Under the pieces are notes generated by a model, which did no database searches, was not told where the DNA came from, and was given only the letters and a program-made list of their open reading frames with translations. 64,000 nucleotides of DNA from Deltaproteobacteria bacterium Ga0077539 (GTDB taxonomy: Bacteria; Myxococcota_A; Polyangia; Polyangiales; Ga0077539), in contig LNEO01000249.1 in NCBI GenBank assembly GCA_001465015.1, positions 25,020 through 89,019 on the forward strand. Reading direction: 5' to 3'. The position numbers were made by a program, and so were the translations under genes. Of the stretch, positions 1 through 8,365 are shown one piece after another. Numbering within the stretch: the stretch's first letter is position 1; each line of letters starts with the position of its first letter.

Positions 1-562
1 GCGTACGAAGCTCATCGAACTCATCGAGCGCATGCAGGGAGCGATCAACGCCGTCGCGCAGTGCAAGAAGCCGGTCATCGCTGCGATCCACGGCCACTGC
101 CTCGGCGGCGGCGTGGACCTCGCGACCGCGTGCGACGTTCGGCTGTGCTCGGACGACGCGATCTTCTCGGTCCGTGAAGTCCGTCTCGCGATGGTCGCGG
201 ACGTCGGCACCCTCGCGCGTTTGCCCTCGATCGTCGGTCAGGGCATCGCGCGCGAGTGGTCGCTCACGGGAGACGACATCGACGCGGCGCGGGCGAAGAG
301 CGCGGGCTTCGTCAACGACCGGTTCGCTACGGCCGACGAGCTCTTCGACAAAGCCCGAGCCATGGCGGCGCGGATCGCGAAGAACCCTCCGTTGACCGTG
401 CAGGGCGTCAAGCAAGTGCTCAACGACCGCAGCGAACGCGAGGCGCGCGAGAGCCTTCGCTACGTCGCTCTGTACAACGCCGCGTTTCTTCCCAGCGAAG
501 ACCTCCGAGAGGCGCTGGCGTCGTTTATCGAAAAGCGCCCGGCCAAATTCGAGGGGCGCTGA
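1..562 (+). CDS. Crotonase-family protein, delta3,5-delta2,4-dienoyl-CoA isomerase-like (3' part)
   Basis: The reading frame is open from the left window edge, so the N-terminus is missing; about 187 residues remain. The visible part holds the crotonase oxyanion-hole segment (KPVIAAIHGHCLGGGVDLA) and the C-terminal helices. Spacing of three acidic residues matches ECH1-type dienoyl-CoA isomerase: Asp in GGVDL, Glu in SVREV and Asp in MVADVGT correspond to rat ECH1 Asp176, Glu196 and Asp204, which shift the double bonds of 3,5-dienoyl-CoA during beta-oxidation of unsaturated fatty acids. A plain enoyl-CoA hydratase would normally have Glu rather than Asp at the last position. The fold call is firm; the isomerase specificity is inferred from these residues. 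The next gene starts about 46 nt downstream on the same strand and is unrelated. Confidence 0.85.
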   Translation, partial: RTKLIELIERMQGAINAVAQCKKPVIAAIHGHCLGGGVDLATACDVRLCSDDAIFSVREVRLAMVADVGTLARLPSIVGQGIAREWSLTGDDIDAARAKSAGFVNDRFATADELFDKARAMAARIAKNPPLTVQGVKQVLNDRSEREARESLRYVALYNAAFLPSEDLREALASFIEKRPAKFEGR

Positions 563-608
563 GCGGGTCCGAATGCGCATGACCCACGGGCGACGTATCG
601 TTCGCGCA

Positions 609-1913
609 ATGCGTATTCGTCGTGTTCGACGCTCGGCGCTCTTCGTCGCGATCGGGCTCGCTGGCTGTGCGTCCTCGGGTCCTGCGGCCGTTCACACGAG
701 CGCCACGGTCTCGGTGGCCGTGAGCGTGCGGTGTCCGCCCGGGCAGTCGTGCGGCGAGCGCCCGTTGCGGCCCGCGCGTGTCGAGCGTCCTGTCTTGCGA
801 GCCGAGCGCCAACCAGAGCCGCCGCGGGTGTTACAGCTCGAGACGCCGCGGACTCCGACGCCGCCTCGGGCGGTGACCGCGATCGCCGCCGGGGACTCGC
901 ACATGTGCGCGCTGCTCGACGACGGCGGCGTGTATTGCTGGGGCCGCAACGATCGTGGGCAGTGCGGACAGATCGATCGTCCGCGCGTGTACTGCTCGGG
1001 TCGCGACGCGACGTGCACCAGCTACGAGGGCGATCAGCACCGAACGTGGCGTCCGGCGCGCGTCGACGCGATGGCGACGGCGCGATCGATCGCGTTGGGA
1101 GAGAGCGTCTCGTGCGCGGTAGCGACGGACGGATCGCTGCGTTGCTGGGGCTATCACGGCGCGGGTCGCGGCTTTGGTCGAGGAGCGTTCGACGAGATGC
1201 GCGCCGTGCGGCCGGTGGTCGGCCTCGCCAACCCGCGCAGCGTTCACCTCGGCGATCGCGGCGGTTGCGTTGTGTCGGACATGGGGGACGTCCGTTGCTT
1301 CAGCGCGGGATCGCTTGAGCCCGAGACGCTGCGGGGCTTTCGCAACCTGCGCGAGGTCTTCGAGGGCACTTATCAAGTGTGCGGTTGGGACGGCGGCGAC
1401 TCGCTTCGCTGCAACGACATCAACCTCGAGTTGACGCGAGGCGGAACCGAGCACGCGCGCTTCGTCGCCACGCGCCCTGCGGGCTTCGCCATTCGGCGCT
1501 CGGGCCGCGAGGTGTGCGCGTGGACCACGCGCGGGCGCGTCGAGTGCGGCGGACACCCCGGCGGCTACGCGACGGGACGACAGCGGCTCGTCGCGGTCGA
1601 AGGGCTGAGGGACGTCGTGCAGGTCGTCGGCGGAGAGACGCACTATTGCGCGCGTACGCGGCAGGGCGAGGTGTACTGCTGGGGAGCCAACGCTCGCGGG
1701 CAGATCGGCGATGGAACGACGGTGGATCGCAACGTTCCGGTGAAGGTCGAGCGGTTGCCCGAGGCGACGCAGCTCGTCGCGGGAGCGTTCTTCAACTGCG
1801 CGTTGGTTCGCGACGGTCGAGTGCTTTGCTGGGGCGACAACGCGTTTGGGCAGCTCGGCGACGGCGACCGCAACGAGCGATCGCAAAACGACCCGACGCC
1901 GGTGCTGTGGTGA
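609..1913 (+). CDS. RCC1-repeat lipoprotein (first of a tandem pair)
   Basis: An exported protein of about 434 residues. I chose the ATG at 609 rather than 573 because it places a short Arg-rich n-region directly before a hydrophobic stretch ending in the lipobox GLAGC, so the mature protein is probably lipid-anchored. The body carries RCC1/BNR-type propeller repeats of the form CWGxNxxGQxGDG (YCWGRNDRGQCGQ, YCWGANARGQIGDG, LCWGDNAFGQLGDG). Many Cys residues occur per repeat, as is common in secreted bacterial RCC1 proteins. The family forms beta-propellers used for protein contacts; no enzymatic role can be read from the sequence. It is immediately followed by a paralogue, so the pair probably arose by duplication. 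Confidence 0.8.
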   Translation: MRIRRVRRSALFVAIGLAGCASSGPAAVHTSATVSVAVSVRCPPGQSCGERPLRPARVERPVLRAERQPEPPRVLQLETPRTPTPPRAVTAIAAGDSHMCALLDDGGVYCWGRNDRGQCGQIDRPRVYCSGRDATCTSYEGDQHRTWRPARVDAMATARSIALGESVSCAVATDGSLRCWGYHGAGRGFGRGAFDEMRAVRPVVGLANPRSVHLGDRGGCVVSDMGDVRCFSAGSLEPETLRGFRNLREVFEGTYQVCGWDGGDSLRCNDINLELTRGGTEHARFVATRPAGFAIRRSGREVCAWTTRGRVECGGHPGGYATGRQRLVAVEGLRDVVQVVGGETHYCARTRQGEVYCWGANARGQIGDGTTVDRNVPVKVERLPEATQLVAGAFFNCALVRDGRVLCWGDNAFGQLGDGDRNERSQNDPTPVLW

Positions 1914-1915
1914 AC

Positions 1916-1920
1916 GGAGG
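1916..1920 (+). promoter_or_regulatory. Shine-Dalgarno site deciding a TTG start
   Basis: GGAGG lies 7 nt before the TTG at 1928. No comparable site precedes the GTG at 1910, so the TTG is the preferred start of the second RCC1 gene. Confidence 0.6.
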
Positions 1921-1927
1921 TTCGATC

Positions 1928-3229
1928 TTGAAAACGTGGGCCATTGTTGCGTTGTCGATGGGCGCCGCGCACTGCGGCGGAGCACGCCCTTCGCCGGACG
2001 ACCAGCAGGCGACGATCATCGCGGTCCGCGCGAACATCGCCCTTCGAGAGCAGCGCGTCGCGGGCAACGCCGACCCGGGCGGATCGCCTGCTACCGGCGG
2101 TCGTGCGTCGCGGGTGCAGGCTGATGCTGGAGTTGCTCGGACGATCGTGGCGCGCACCCGGTGTTATGCAGAGGACGAGCGACACCCGCAAGAGGTCGTG
2201 GACCTCGCGAGCGGACGCTGGCACAGCTGCGTCGTTCTTCGCGACCGAACCGTGCGCTGCTGGGGGTGGAACTACGACGGACAGCTCGGCGACGGCACGC
2301 GCTCGGGTCACAACGCGCCCATCGTCGTGCAGGGGCTGCGAGACATCGTCGAGGTGCGCGCTGGCTGGGATTTCTCTTGCGCTCGAGCGAGCGGCGGCGC
2401 CGTGCATTGCTGGGGCGAAAACGACTACGGACAGCTCGGCGACGGAGACCGCCACACGCGCGCGACGCCCGTGTCGGTCGTTGGAATCCGCGACGCGCGG
2501 CAGATCACCGTGGGTGAGACGCACGCGTGTGCGCTGCGGGCGGGTGGGGCTGTCTCGTGCTGGGGCGAAAACGAGTTCGGCGAGCTCGGAGACGGCACGA
2601 CGACGCTTCGGACGCGCCCCGTCGCTGCGCGGTTCGGCCGCGGCGTCACGGAGCTTTCGGCGGGCGACGGCGGGACGTGCGGGCTGCACGAGGACGGCCG
2701 CGTGACGTGCGCCGGATGGCTCGCGCGCGGATCGACGCCGGCGCGGGTGCAGGGGCTGCCTGTCGGCGTCGTCGACGTGGCGATCGCGAAGAACTTCGCC
2801 TGCGCAAACACCGTCGATGACGAGCCGCGGTGCTGGGGCGAAGGATTCGTCGGGCAGCTCGGCGGAGAAAACGCGGCTGCGGGAGAGCTGTTGGTTCCTC
2901 GGCCCATCGCAGGGCTGCGCGCGGTCAGCCAGGTGTCCCTCGGCCGTCGCGGCGGATGCGCGGTGCGGCGCGACGGGCAGCTGTGGTGTTGGGGGAGGGT
3001 GGGGCTCGCCGCCCGCCAGAGCCGCGACAGCGACGAGGTCATCGGGAGGCCGCCGCACCGCGTGGCGTCGCTCGAGGGCGTCGTGCAAGTGTCGGTCGGA
3101 GATGATTTTGTGTGCGCCAGAATGAACGCTGGCGGCGTCTGCTGCTTCGGCGGCGGCAACAACGGGCAGCTCGGGCACAACGCGACCAGCGACGCGAGCG
3201 AGGACGCCCCGGTCGCGGTCCGCTGGTGA
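1928..3229 (+). CDS. RCC1-repeat exported protein, probable lipoprotein (second of a tandem pair)
   Basis: About 433 residues, starting at a TTG with a strong GGAGG site; an alternative GTG at 1910 overlaps the previous stop. The N-terminus (MKTWAIVALSMGAAHCGG) has a positively charged start, a short hydrophobic core and a Cys at a lipobox-like position, although His at -1 is unusual. At least six RCC1-type units are visible, for example VRCWGWNYDGQLGDG, VHCWGENDYGQLGDG and VSCWGENEFGELGDG; the later units are more degenerate (LWCWGRVGLAARQ, VCCFGGGNNGQLGHN). It is a paralogue of the upstream gene, 14 nt away, and the two are probably co-transcribed. Function beyond a secreted beta-propeller scaffold is unknown. 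Confidence 0.8.
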   Translation: MKTWAIVALSMGAAHCGGARPSPDDQQATIIAVRANIALREQRVAGNADPGGSPATGGRASRVQADAGVARTIVARTRCYAEDERHPQEVVDLASGRWHSCVVLRDRTVRCWGWNYDGQLGDGTRSGHNAPIVVQGLRDIVEVRAGWDFSCARASGGAVHCWGENDYGQLGDGDRHTRATPVSVVGIRDARQITVGETHACALRAGGAVSCWGENEFGELGDGTTTLRTRPVAARFGRGVTELSAGDGGTCGLHEDGRVTCAGWLARGSTPARVQGLPVGVVDVAIAKNFACANTVDDEPRCWGEGFVGQLGGENAAAGELLVPRPIAGLRAVSQVSLGRRGGCAVRRDGQLWCWGRVGLAARQSRDSDEVIGRPPHRVASLEGVVQVSVGDDFVCARMNAGGVCCFGGGNNGQLGHNATSDASEDAPVAVRW

Positions 3230-3290
3230 CGGCGCCGCGCGAGCGCGCTTGCTTCACGAGCGCAGTCGCGGTTCTACTCGCCGCCCTGTG

Positions 3291-4073
3291 ATGAGCGCTG
3301 CCGACCGGCCGGTGATTCTGGTGAGCAACGACGACGGAGTGCACTCCGCGGGCATTCGCGCGGTCGCCGAGGCGCTTTCTGCGCTCGGCGACGTGTACAC
3401 GGTCGCGCCCGACCGCGAGCAGAGCGCGACGAGCCACTCGATCACGCTCAACCGGCCGCTGCGCTGCTGGCCGGTCGGAGAGCGGCGGTACGCCGTAGAC
3501 GGATCTCCGGTGGACGCTGTGTATATCGCGCTGCACCACCGCGAGCTGCTCCCGAAGAAGCCCGCGATCGTCGTGAGCGGGATCAACCACGGTCTCAACA
3601 TGGGTAGCGACGTGTTCTATTCGGGCACCGTCGCGGCCGCGCGCGAGGCTGCGCTTCGCGGGATCGACGCGCTCGCTGTCAGCGCTCCGGGCGACAACGA
3701 CCTCGCACTCGTGTGCAAATACGCGCTCGAAGTCGCGACGCAGCTGCTCGAGCACCGCGCCGAGCGAGCGCCGGACGCCTCGGCCGCGCTGTGGAACCTC
3801 AACGTCCCCAAGGCCCCTGTGCACGGCGTTCGCATCACGCGACAGGGAGAGCGGACCTACGACGACATGGTCGAGGTGCGCGCGGACCCGCGGGGACGGC
3901 CGTATCTCTGGATCGGCGGCCCGATGGTGAGGCATCCGCACCTCGAGGGTGCGGACACGACCGCGTTCGACGCGGGGTGGGCGAGCCTCACGCCGCTCGC
4001 GCTCGACCAGACACGAAGCGACTCGATGGCCGCCTTGTGGGCGCGCTTTTCAAAGACGGGAGACGGACGATGA
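3291..4073 (+). CDS. surE: 5'/3'-nucleotidase SurE
   Basis: A 260-residue protein of the SurE family, metal-dependent phosphatases that dephosphorylate nucleoside 5'- and 3'-monophosphates. The N-terminal metal site VSNDDGVHSAG (paired Asp) and the conserved SGINHGLNMGSDVFYSGTV segment with its metal-binding Asn are intact. Length is normal for the family. The start is the ATG at 3291, just before MSAADRPVILVSNDDG; earlier in-frame starts add a sequence without family resemblance. The stop overlaps the start codon of apt (ATGA), suggesting translational coupling and a shared role in nucleotide salvage. Confidence 0.95.
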   Translation: MSAADRPVILVSNDDGVHSAGIRAVAEALSALGDVYTVAPDREQSATSHSITLNRPLRCWPVGERRYAVDGSPVDAVYIALHHRELLPKKPAIVVSGINHGLNMGSDVFYSGTVAAAREAALRGIDALAVSAPGDNDLALVCKYALEVATQLLEHRAERAPDASAALWNLNVPKAPVHGVRITRQGERTYDDMVEVRADPRGRPYLWIGGPMVRHPHLEGADTTAFDAGWASLTPLALDQTRSDSMAALWARFSKTGDGR

Positions 4074-4606
4074 CCGACGCTGGCGACGAATTGTTGAAGA
4101 AGCTTATCCGAGACGTGCCCGACTTTCCCAAGCCGGGGATCATGTTCAAGGACATCACGCCGTTGCTCGCGAACCCCGACGCGTTCGCGACGGTGCTCGA
4201 TCGAATCGCGACGCACTTCTCCGGCCCTCGCGCGTTCGACGTGGTGGTCGGCATCGAGTCGCGCGGGTTCATCTTCGGCGCGGCCCTCGCGGCGCGGACG
4301 GCGACGAGCTTCGTTCCCGTTCGCAAGCCGGGCAAGCTCCCCGCCGCGAAAGACCGCGTCGAGTACTCGCTCGAGTACGGAACGGACGCGCTCGAGATGC
4401 ACAAGAACTCGCTCCACGCCGGCAATCGCGTCCTCGTCGTCGACGACGTCATCGCGACGGGCGGGACCGTGCGCGCGGCCATCGACCTCGTGCGCCTGCA
4501 GGGCGGCTCAGTGATCGGCACGGCGTTCGCGATCGAGCTGGGATTCCTCGGCGGTCGCAAGCGCATTCCGGACGGCGTCGAGGTCTTCAGCGTCCTTTCG
4601 TACTGA
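4070..4606 (+). CDS. apt: Adenine phosphoribosyltransferase
   Basis: A 178-residue enzyme converting adenine and PRPP to AMP and pyrophosphate. The N-terminal IRDVPDFPKPGIMFKDITPL is diagnostic for Apt, and the PRPP-binding loop VLVVDDVIATGGT follows at about residues 120-135. Length is typical. The ATG overlaps the last 4 nt of surE (ATGA), so the two are very likely one operon. The next gene begins 1 nt after the stop. Confidence 0.96.
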   Translation: MTDAGDELLKKLIRDVPDFPKPGIMFKDITPLLANPDAFATVLDRIATHFSGPRAFDVVVGIESRGFIFGAALAARTATSFVPVRKPGKLPAAKDRVEYSLEYGTDALEMHKNSLHAGNRVLVVDDVIATGGTVRAAIDLVRLQGGSVIGTAFAIELGFLGGRKRIPDGVEVFSVLSY

Positions 4607-4607
4607 G

Positions 4608-5543
4608 ATGTTCGAGCTGCCCGTCGTCGACTTTCGGTTGTACTCGAGCGGCGCGGCCTCGGATCGCGCGTCGTTCTGCGACGCGTTCGGGCGGTCTTTG
4701 CGCGAGCACGGGTTCGGCGTCGTCGCCGAGCACCCGGTGTCTCGTCCGAGGATCGAGCGCGCGTTCGCGCTGTGCGAGGCGTTTTTCTTGCGCCCCGACG
4801 CCGAGAAGCGCGCGCTGATCGTGCCCGAGTCCCGCGGCAACCGCGGGTACGTCCCGTTCGGCGGCGAGCGCGCGGTGGGCGCGAAGCTCGCGGACCTCAA
4901 GGAGTTCTTTCACATCGGTCAGGAGCGCCCCGCCGCGGGCCTCGCGCTTCATGGCAACGCGTGGCCGACGCACGACCTTGCCTTTCGCGAAGAGCTCTCG
5001 GCGCTTTATGCGGACTTCGAACGCACTGCAAAATCGCTGCTCGAAGCGATCGCGACGCACCTCGACCTCTCGCCCCAGCACTTTTCATCGATGGTGGACG
5101 GCGGGGACTCGATCCTGCGGTTGATCCATTATCCGCCGGTCCCCGACGACGCTCCTTCGGACGCGATTCGCGCGGCGGCGCACGAAGACATCAACCTCAT
5201 CACGCTGCTCGCCGAGGGGACGTCGGGCGGCCTCGAGCTGCTCGGACGCGACGGAGACTGGTACGCGGTTCACTCGCTGCGCGGGCACCTCGTGATCAAC
5301 GCTGGCGACATGCTCCAGCGCGCGACGCACGGTCGCATCCGCTCGACGACCCACCGCGTGGTCAACCCCGTCACCGGCAACGCGCGGCGCATTTCGATCC
5401 CGTTCTTCACGCACCCGCGACCCGACGTGCTGCTCGATCCGATGCCACCCGAGGCTGGATACGCGGGCCCGACGCACTCGGCCATCACTGCAGGCGCGTA
5501 TCTCGCCGAGCGTCTCGCCGCGATCGCGGCGAAGCCGGCGTAA
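4608..5543 (+). CDS. Isopenicillin N synthase-family 2-oxoglutarate/Fe(II) oxygenase
   Basis: A 311-residue non-heme iron dioxygenase of the IPNS-like group. The DIOX_N-type N-terminus (residues about 4-110) precedes the jelly-roll domain. Iron ligands are visible as H-x-D in AAHEDINLITLL and the distal His in STTHRVV; the co-substrate-binding R-x-S is in ARRISIPFF. The small-molecule substrate cannot be predicted. The gene starts 1 nt after apt and probably belongs to the same transcript; argS follows after about 60 nt. Confidence 0.88.
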   Translation: MFELPVVDFRLYSSGAASDRASFCDAFGRSLREHGFGVVAEHPVSRPRIERAFALCEAFFLRPDAEKRALIVPESRGNRGYVPFGGERAVGAKLADLKEFFHIGQERPAAGLALHGNAWPTHDLAFREELSALYADFERTAKSLLEAIATHLDLSPQHFSSMVDGGDSILRLIHYPPVPDDAPSDAIRAAAHEDINLITLLAEGTSGGLELLGRDGDWYAVHSLRGHLVINAGDMLQRATHGRIRSTTHRVVNPVTGNARRISIPFFTHPRPDVLLDPMPPEAGYAGPTHSAITAGAYLAERLAAIAAKPA

Positions 5544-5605
5544 CGGCGTTTCCCGCGAGTTTGTCCCTTCACACGGTCGAGCGAGCGCGTTATCGCCGGG
5601 GGACC

Positions 5606-7372
5606 ATGACTGTCGATCCCACGCCCATCGATCCCACGCGAGCGCTCGCGCCCCGGTTTGCAGCGGCGCTCGAGGCCGCCTTCGGCGCAGAGTACCGAGA
5701 CACCGACCCGCTGTTGCAGTGGTCCGATCGCGCGGATTTGCAGGCTAACTGCTCGCTGGGTCTCGCCAAGCGCATCGGCGAGAAGAACCCTCGCGCCGTC
5801 GCTGAGCGCCTCGTCGCGAAGCTCGACGCGAGCGACATCGTCGAGCGCTTCGAGATCGCCGGGCCGGGCTTCATCAACATCACGATCAAGTCCGAGTGGC
5901 TCGCGGCGCAGCTCTCTGAGCGGCTCGGGGACGCGCGGATGGGCGTCGCTCCCACGGCGGCGCCCGAGACCGTCGTGATCGACTACTCTTCGCCGAACGT
6001 CGCCAAGGAGATGCACGTCGGGCACTTGCGCAGCACCGTGATCGGCGACTGCCTCGCGCGGCTGCTCGAGTGGCAAGGGCACGCGGTGCATCGCCAGAAC
6101 CATGTGGGCGACTGGGGGACGCCGTTTGGCATGCTCATCGAGCACCTGCTCGACCTCGGTGAGACCCGCGCGATCGAAGAGCTCGGCGTGGGCGAGCTCA
6201 ACTCGTTCTACCGCGCGGCGCGGGTGAAATTCGAAGAGAGCGACGCGTTCAAGGACCGCGCTCGAAAGCGCGTCGTCGCGCTGCAAGCGGGTGACCAAGA
6301 GACGCTGCGGCTCTGGAAGATCCTCGTCGACGAGTCCACCGCGTACTTCGATGCGGTCTACAAGAAGCTCGACGTGACGCTGAAGCCCTCGCACATCGCG
6401 GGGGAGAGCTTCTACAACCCGTGGCTGCAGTCGGTCGTCGACGAGCTCGAAGAGAAGAAGCTGTCCGAGCTGAGCGACGGCGCTGTGTGCGTGTTTCCTC
6501 CGGGATTCGTCTCGAAAGAGAAGAAGCCGCTGCCGCTCATCGTGCGCAAGAGCGACGACGGCTTCGGCTATCCCGCGACGGACCTCGCGGCGGTGCGCTA
6601 CCGCACGCAGACGCTGAAGGCGACGCGCATGCTCTACGTCGTCGGCGCGCCGCAAGCGCAGCACTTCGCGATGGTGTTCGCGGTCGCGAAGATGGCGGGT
6701 TGGCTCGCGGCTCCCGCGCGCGCCGAGCACGTGGGCTTCGGCTCGGTGCTCGGGACGGACAAGCAGATCTATCGCACGCGCTCGGGCGAGACCGTGCGGC
6801 TCGTGGACCTGATCGACGCGGCGTACGACCGGTCGCTCGAGATCGTCCGCGAGAACTCGACGCACATCCCAGAGGACGAGCAGCGCGAGATCGCCAAGGC
6901 CGTCGGCAACGCGGCGATCAAGTACGCCGACCTCTCGAGCGATCGGGTGAAGGACTACGTGTTCGACCTCGATCGCATGGTGAAGCCCGTCGGCGACACG
7001 GGCGTGTATCTCCTCTACGCGCACGCGCGCAGCCGCTCGATCTTGCGCAAGGTCGAGAAGGAGCATGGCTTGAAGGCTCCCGAGGCGGGCGCTCGTTTGC
7101 TCATCGAACACGCGTCTGAGAAGCGTCTGGTGCTGCAGATCAGCAAGCTCGCGTCGGTGCTGGACGAGGTCACGACCGTGCTCGCTCCGCACAAGCTGTG
7201 CGGGTATCTGTTCGACCTCTCGGTGCGCTTCAACGACTTCTGGAACCAGTGTCCTGTGCTCCAGTCCGAAGGCGACACGAGGCTCTCTCGGCTCGCGCTG
7301 GTGCGCGCGACGGCGGACACGTTGAAGCTCGGGCTCTCGCTGCTCGGCATTTCGGCGCCCGATCGCATGTAA
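5606..7372 (+). CDS. argS: Arginyl-tRNA synthetase
   Basis: A 588-residue class I aminoacyl-tRNA synthetase, close to the usual bacterial ArgS length. The ATP-binding signature is present as HVGH in SSPNVAKEMHVGHLRST. The N-terminal Add1-like domain (about residues 15-100) and the C-terminal DALR anticodon-binding domain (ending ALVRATADTLKLGLSLLGI) are in order. As in many ArgS enzymes the KMSKS loop is not canonical (GSVLGTDKQIYRTRSGE). The ATG at 5606 begins MTVDPTPIDPTRALAPRF; longer upstream frames are non-coding in character. It is a single-copy housekeeping type gene and a good phylogenetic marker for this window. Confidence 0.96.
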   Translation: MTVDPTPIDPTRALAPRFAAALEAAFGAEYRDTDPLLQWSDRADLQANCSLGLAKRIGEKNPRAVAERLVAKLDASDIVERFEIAGPGFINITIKSEWLAAQLSERLGDARMGVAPTAAPETVVIDYSSPNVAKEMHVGHLRSTVIGDCLARLLEWQGHAVHRQNHVGDWGTPFGMLIEHLLDLGETRAIEELGVGELNSFYRAARVKFEESDAFKDRARKRVVALQAGDQETLRLWKILVDESTAYFDAVYKKLDVTLKPSHIAGESFYNPWLQSVVDELEEKKLSELSDGAVCVFPPGFVSKEKKPLPLIVRKSDDGFGYPATDLAAVRYRTQTLKATRMLYVVGAPQAQHFAMVFAVAKMAGWLAAPARAEHVGFGSVLGTDKQIYRTRSGETVRLVDLIDAAYDRSLEIVRENSTHIPEDEQREIAKAVGNAAIKYADLSSDRVKDYVFDLDRMVKPVGDTGVYLLYAHARSRSILRKVEKEHGLKAPEAGARLLIEHASEKRLVLQISKLASVLDEVTTVLAPHKLCGYLFDLSVRFNDFWNQCPVLQSEGDTRLSRLALVRATADTLKLGLSLLGISAPDRM

Positions 7373-7403
7373 TTGGGGCGGCGCGGCGAGGTACGCTCGG
7401 CGC

Positions 7404-8249
7404 ATGGCGCACCTCGACCTCGAGCTGAAGAAGGACGTCTCGTCGTTTCGCAAGATGGCGATCGGGACGTGGCAGACCGCGTACGACCCTACTGTCTACG
7501 GGACGCTCTCGGTTCGGATGGAGAAGGCGCTCGAGTACATGAAGCGCTTTCGCGAGGTGCACGGGGTTCACCTCACGGTGACGCACCTCGTGACGAAGGC
7601 CGTCGCCGAGGCGCTCAAGCGATGCCCCGACGCCAACGCGATCCTGCGGTTCAACAAGATCTACCTGCGCAAGGGCGTGACGGTCTCGGTCTTGGTGGTG
7701 CAGACCGATCAGGGCGACGGAAAGGTCGATCTCACCGCAGCGAAGATCGCGAACTGCGAAGAGAAGAACCTCAAGCAGATCGCCGAAGAGCTTCAAGCGA
7801 CGGTGGACAAGGTTCGGCAGCGCAAGGACGTCGCGCTCGAGAAGGGCAAGGGCACGGTGGGCGCGATCCCGTTTCTCTTCATGAACATGTTTCTGAAGCT
7901 GCTCGGGTTCTTGATGTACACGCTGAACATCGACCTGTCGTTTCTCGGGATGCCGAAGGACGCGTTCGGAGGCGTGACGGTGACCAACGTCGGGTCGCTC
8001 GGGCTCGACGTCGCGTACGTGCCGCTCGTGCCGTATACGAACACGCCGATTTTCGTCGCCCCTGGCGCGATCGTCGACGAGCCCGTCGTGGACAACGGCC
8101 AGGTTGTACCGGGAAAGATCATGCGAATCGGCGCGAGCTTCGATCACCGGTTCATTGATGGTCTTCACGCGTCGGTGCTCTCCAAGACAGTGAAAGAACT
8201 GCTCGAGAACCCATTCGAGAAGCTCGATCCGCTACCGCCACGGGACTGA
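7404..8249 (+). CDS. Stand-alone E2-type (2-oxoacid dehydrogenase) acyltransferase domain
   Basis: A 281-residue protein that matches only the catalytic domain of dihydrolipoamide acyltransferases. The catalytic signature is near the C-terminus: DHRFIDGLHAS, with His and Asp of the H-R-x-x-D-G motif; the first His of the usual HHR is Asp. There is no lipoyl domain and no peripheral-subunit-binding domain. A hydrophobic insertion lies at about residues 150-185 (IPFLFMNMFLKLLGFLMYTL), so it may associate with membranes. Because it lacks its own swinging arm it may act on CoA esters directly or on a lipoyl domain of another protein. Substrate unknown. Confidence 0.78.
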   Translation: MAHLDLELKKDVSSFRKMAIGTWQTAYDPTVYGTLSVRMEKALEYMKRFREVHGVHLTVTHLVTKAVAEALKRCPDANAILRFNKIYLRKGVTVSVLVVQTDQGDGKVDLTAAKIANCEEKNLKQIAEELQATVDKVRQRKDVALEKGKGTVGAIPFLFMNMFLKLLGFLMYTLNIDLSFLGMPKDAFGGVTVTNVGSLGLDVAYVPLVPYTNTPIFVAPGAIVDEPVVDNGQVVPGKIMRIGASFDHRFIDGLHASVLSKTVKELLENPFEKLDPLPPRD

Positions 8250-8328
8250 ACTGCACGAGTCGCGTCCGCCGCAGCCAACCCGACAATCGATCAGTCTCGC
8301 GTCGATTGCGCGGCAAATTTGGGTCGGG

Positions 8329-8344
8329 TGGCACATGTATTGAA
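8329..8344 (+). promoter_or_regulatory. Sigma-54-like promoter of first pilin-like gene
   Basis: TGGCACATGTATTGAA matches the -24/-12 consensus (TGGCACG-N4-TTGCW) except G to A in the -24 box and C to A in the -12 box. Ten nucleotides separate GG and the GA that stands in for GC. The predicted transcription start, around 8355, lies just before the GTG at 8366. Confidence 0.4.
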
Positions 8345-8365
8345 AGATACGGGGCGAGGCAGGCA

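Noticed and set aside
8306..8365. ATG-type longer start for pilin copy 1
   Set aside because: It falls at or before the sigma-54-like promoter, so it would not be in the transcript.
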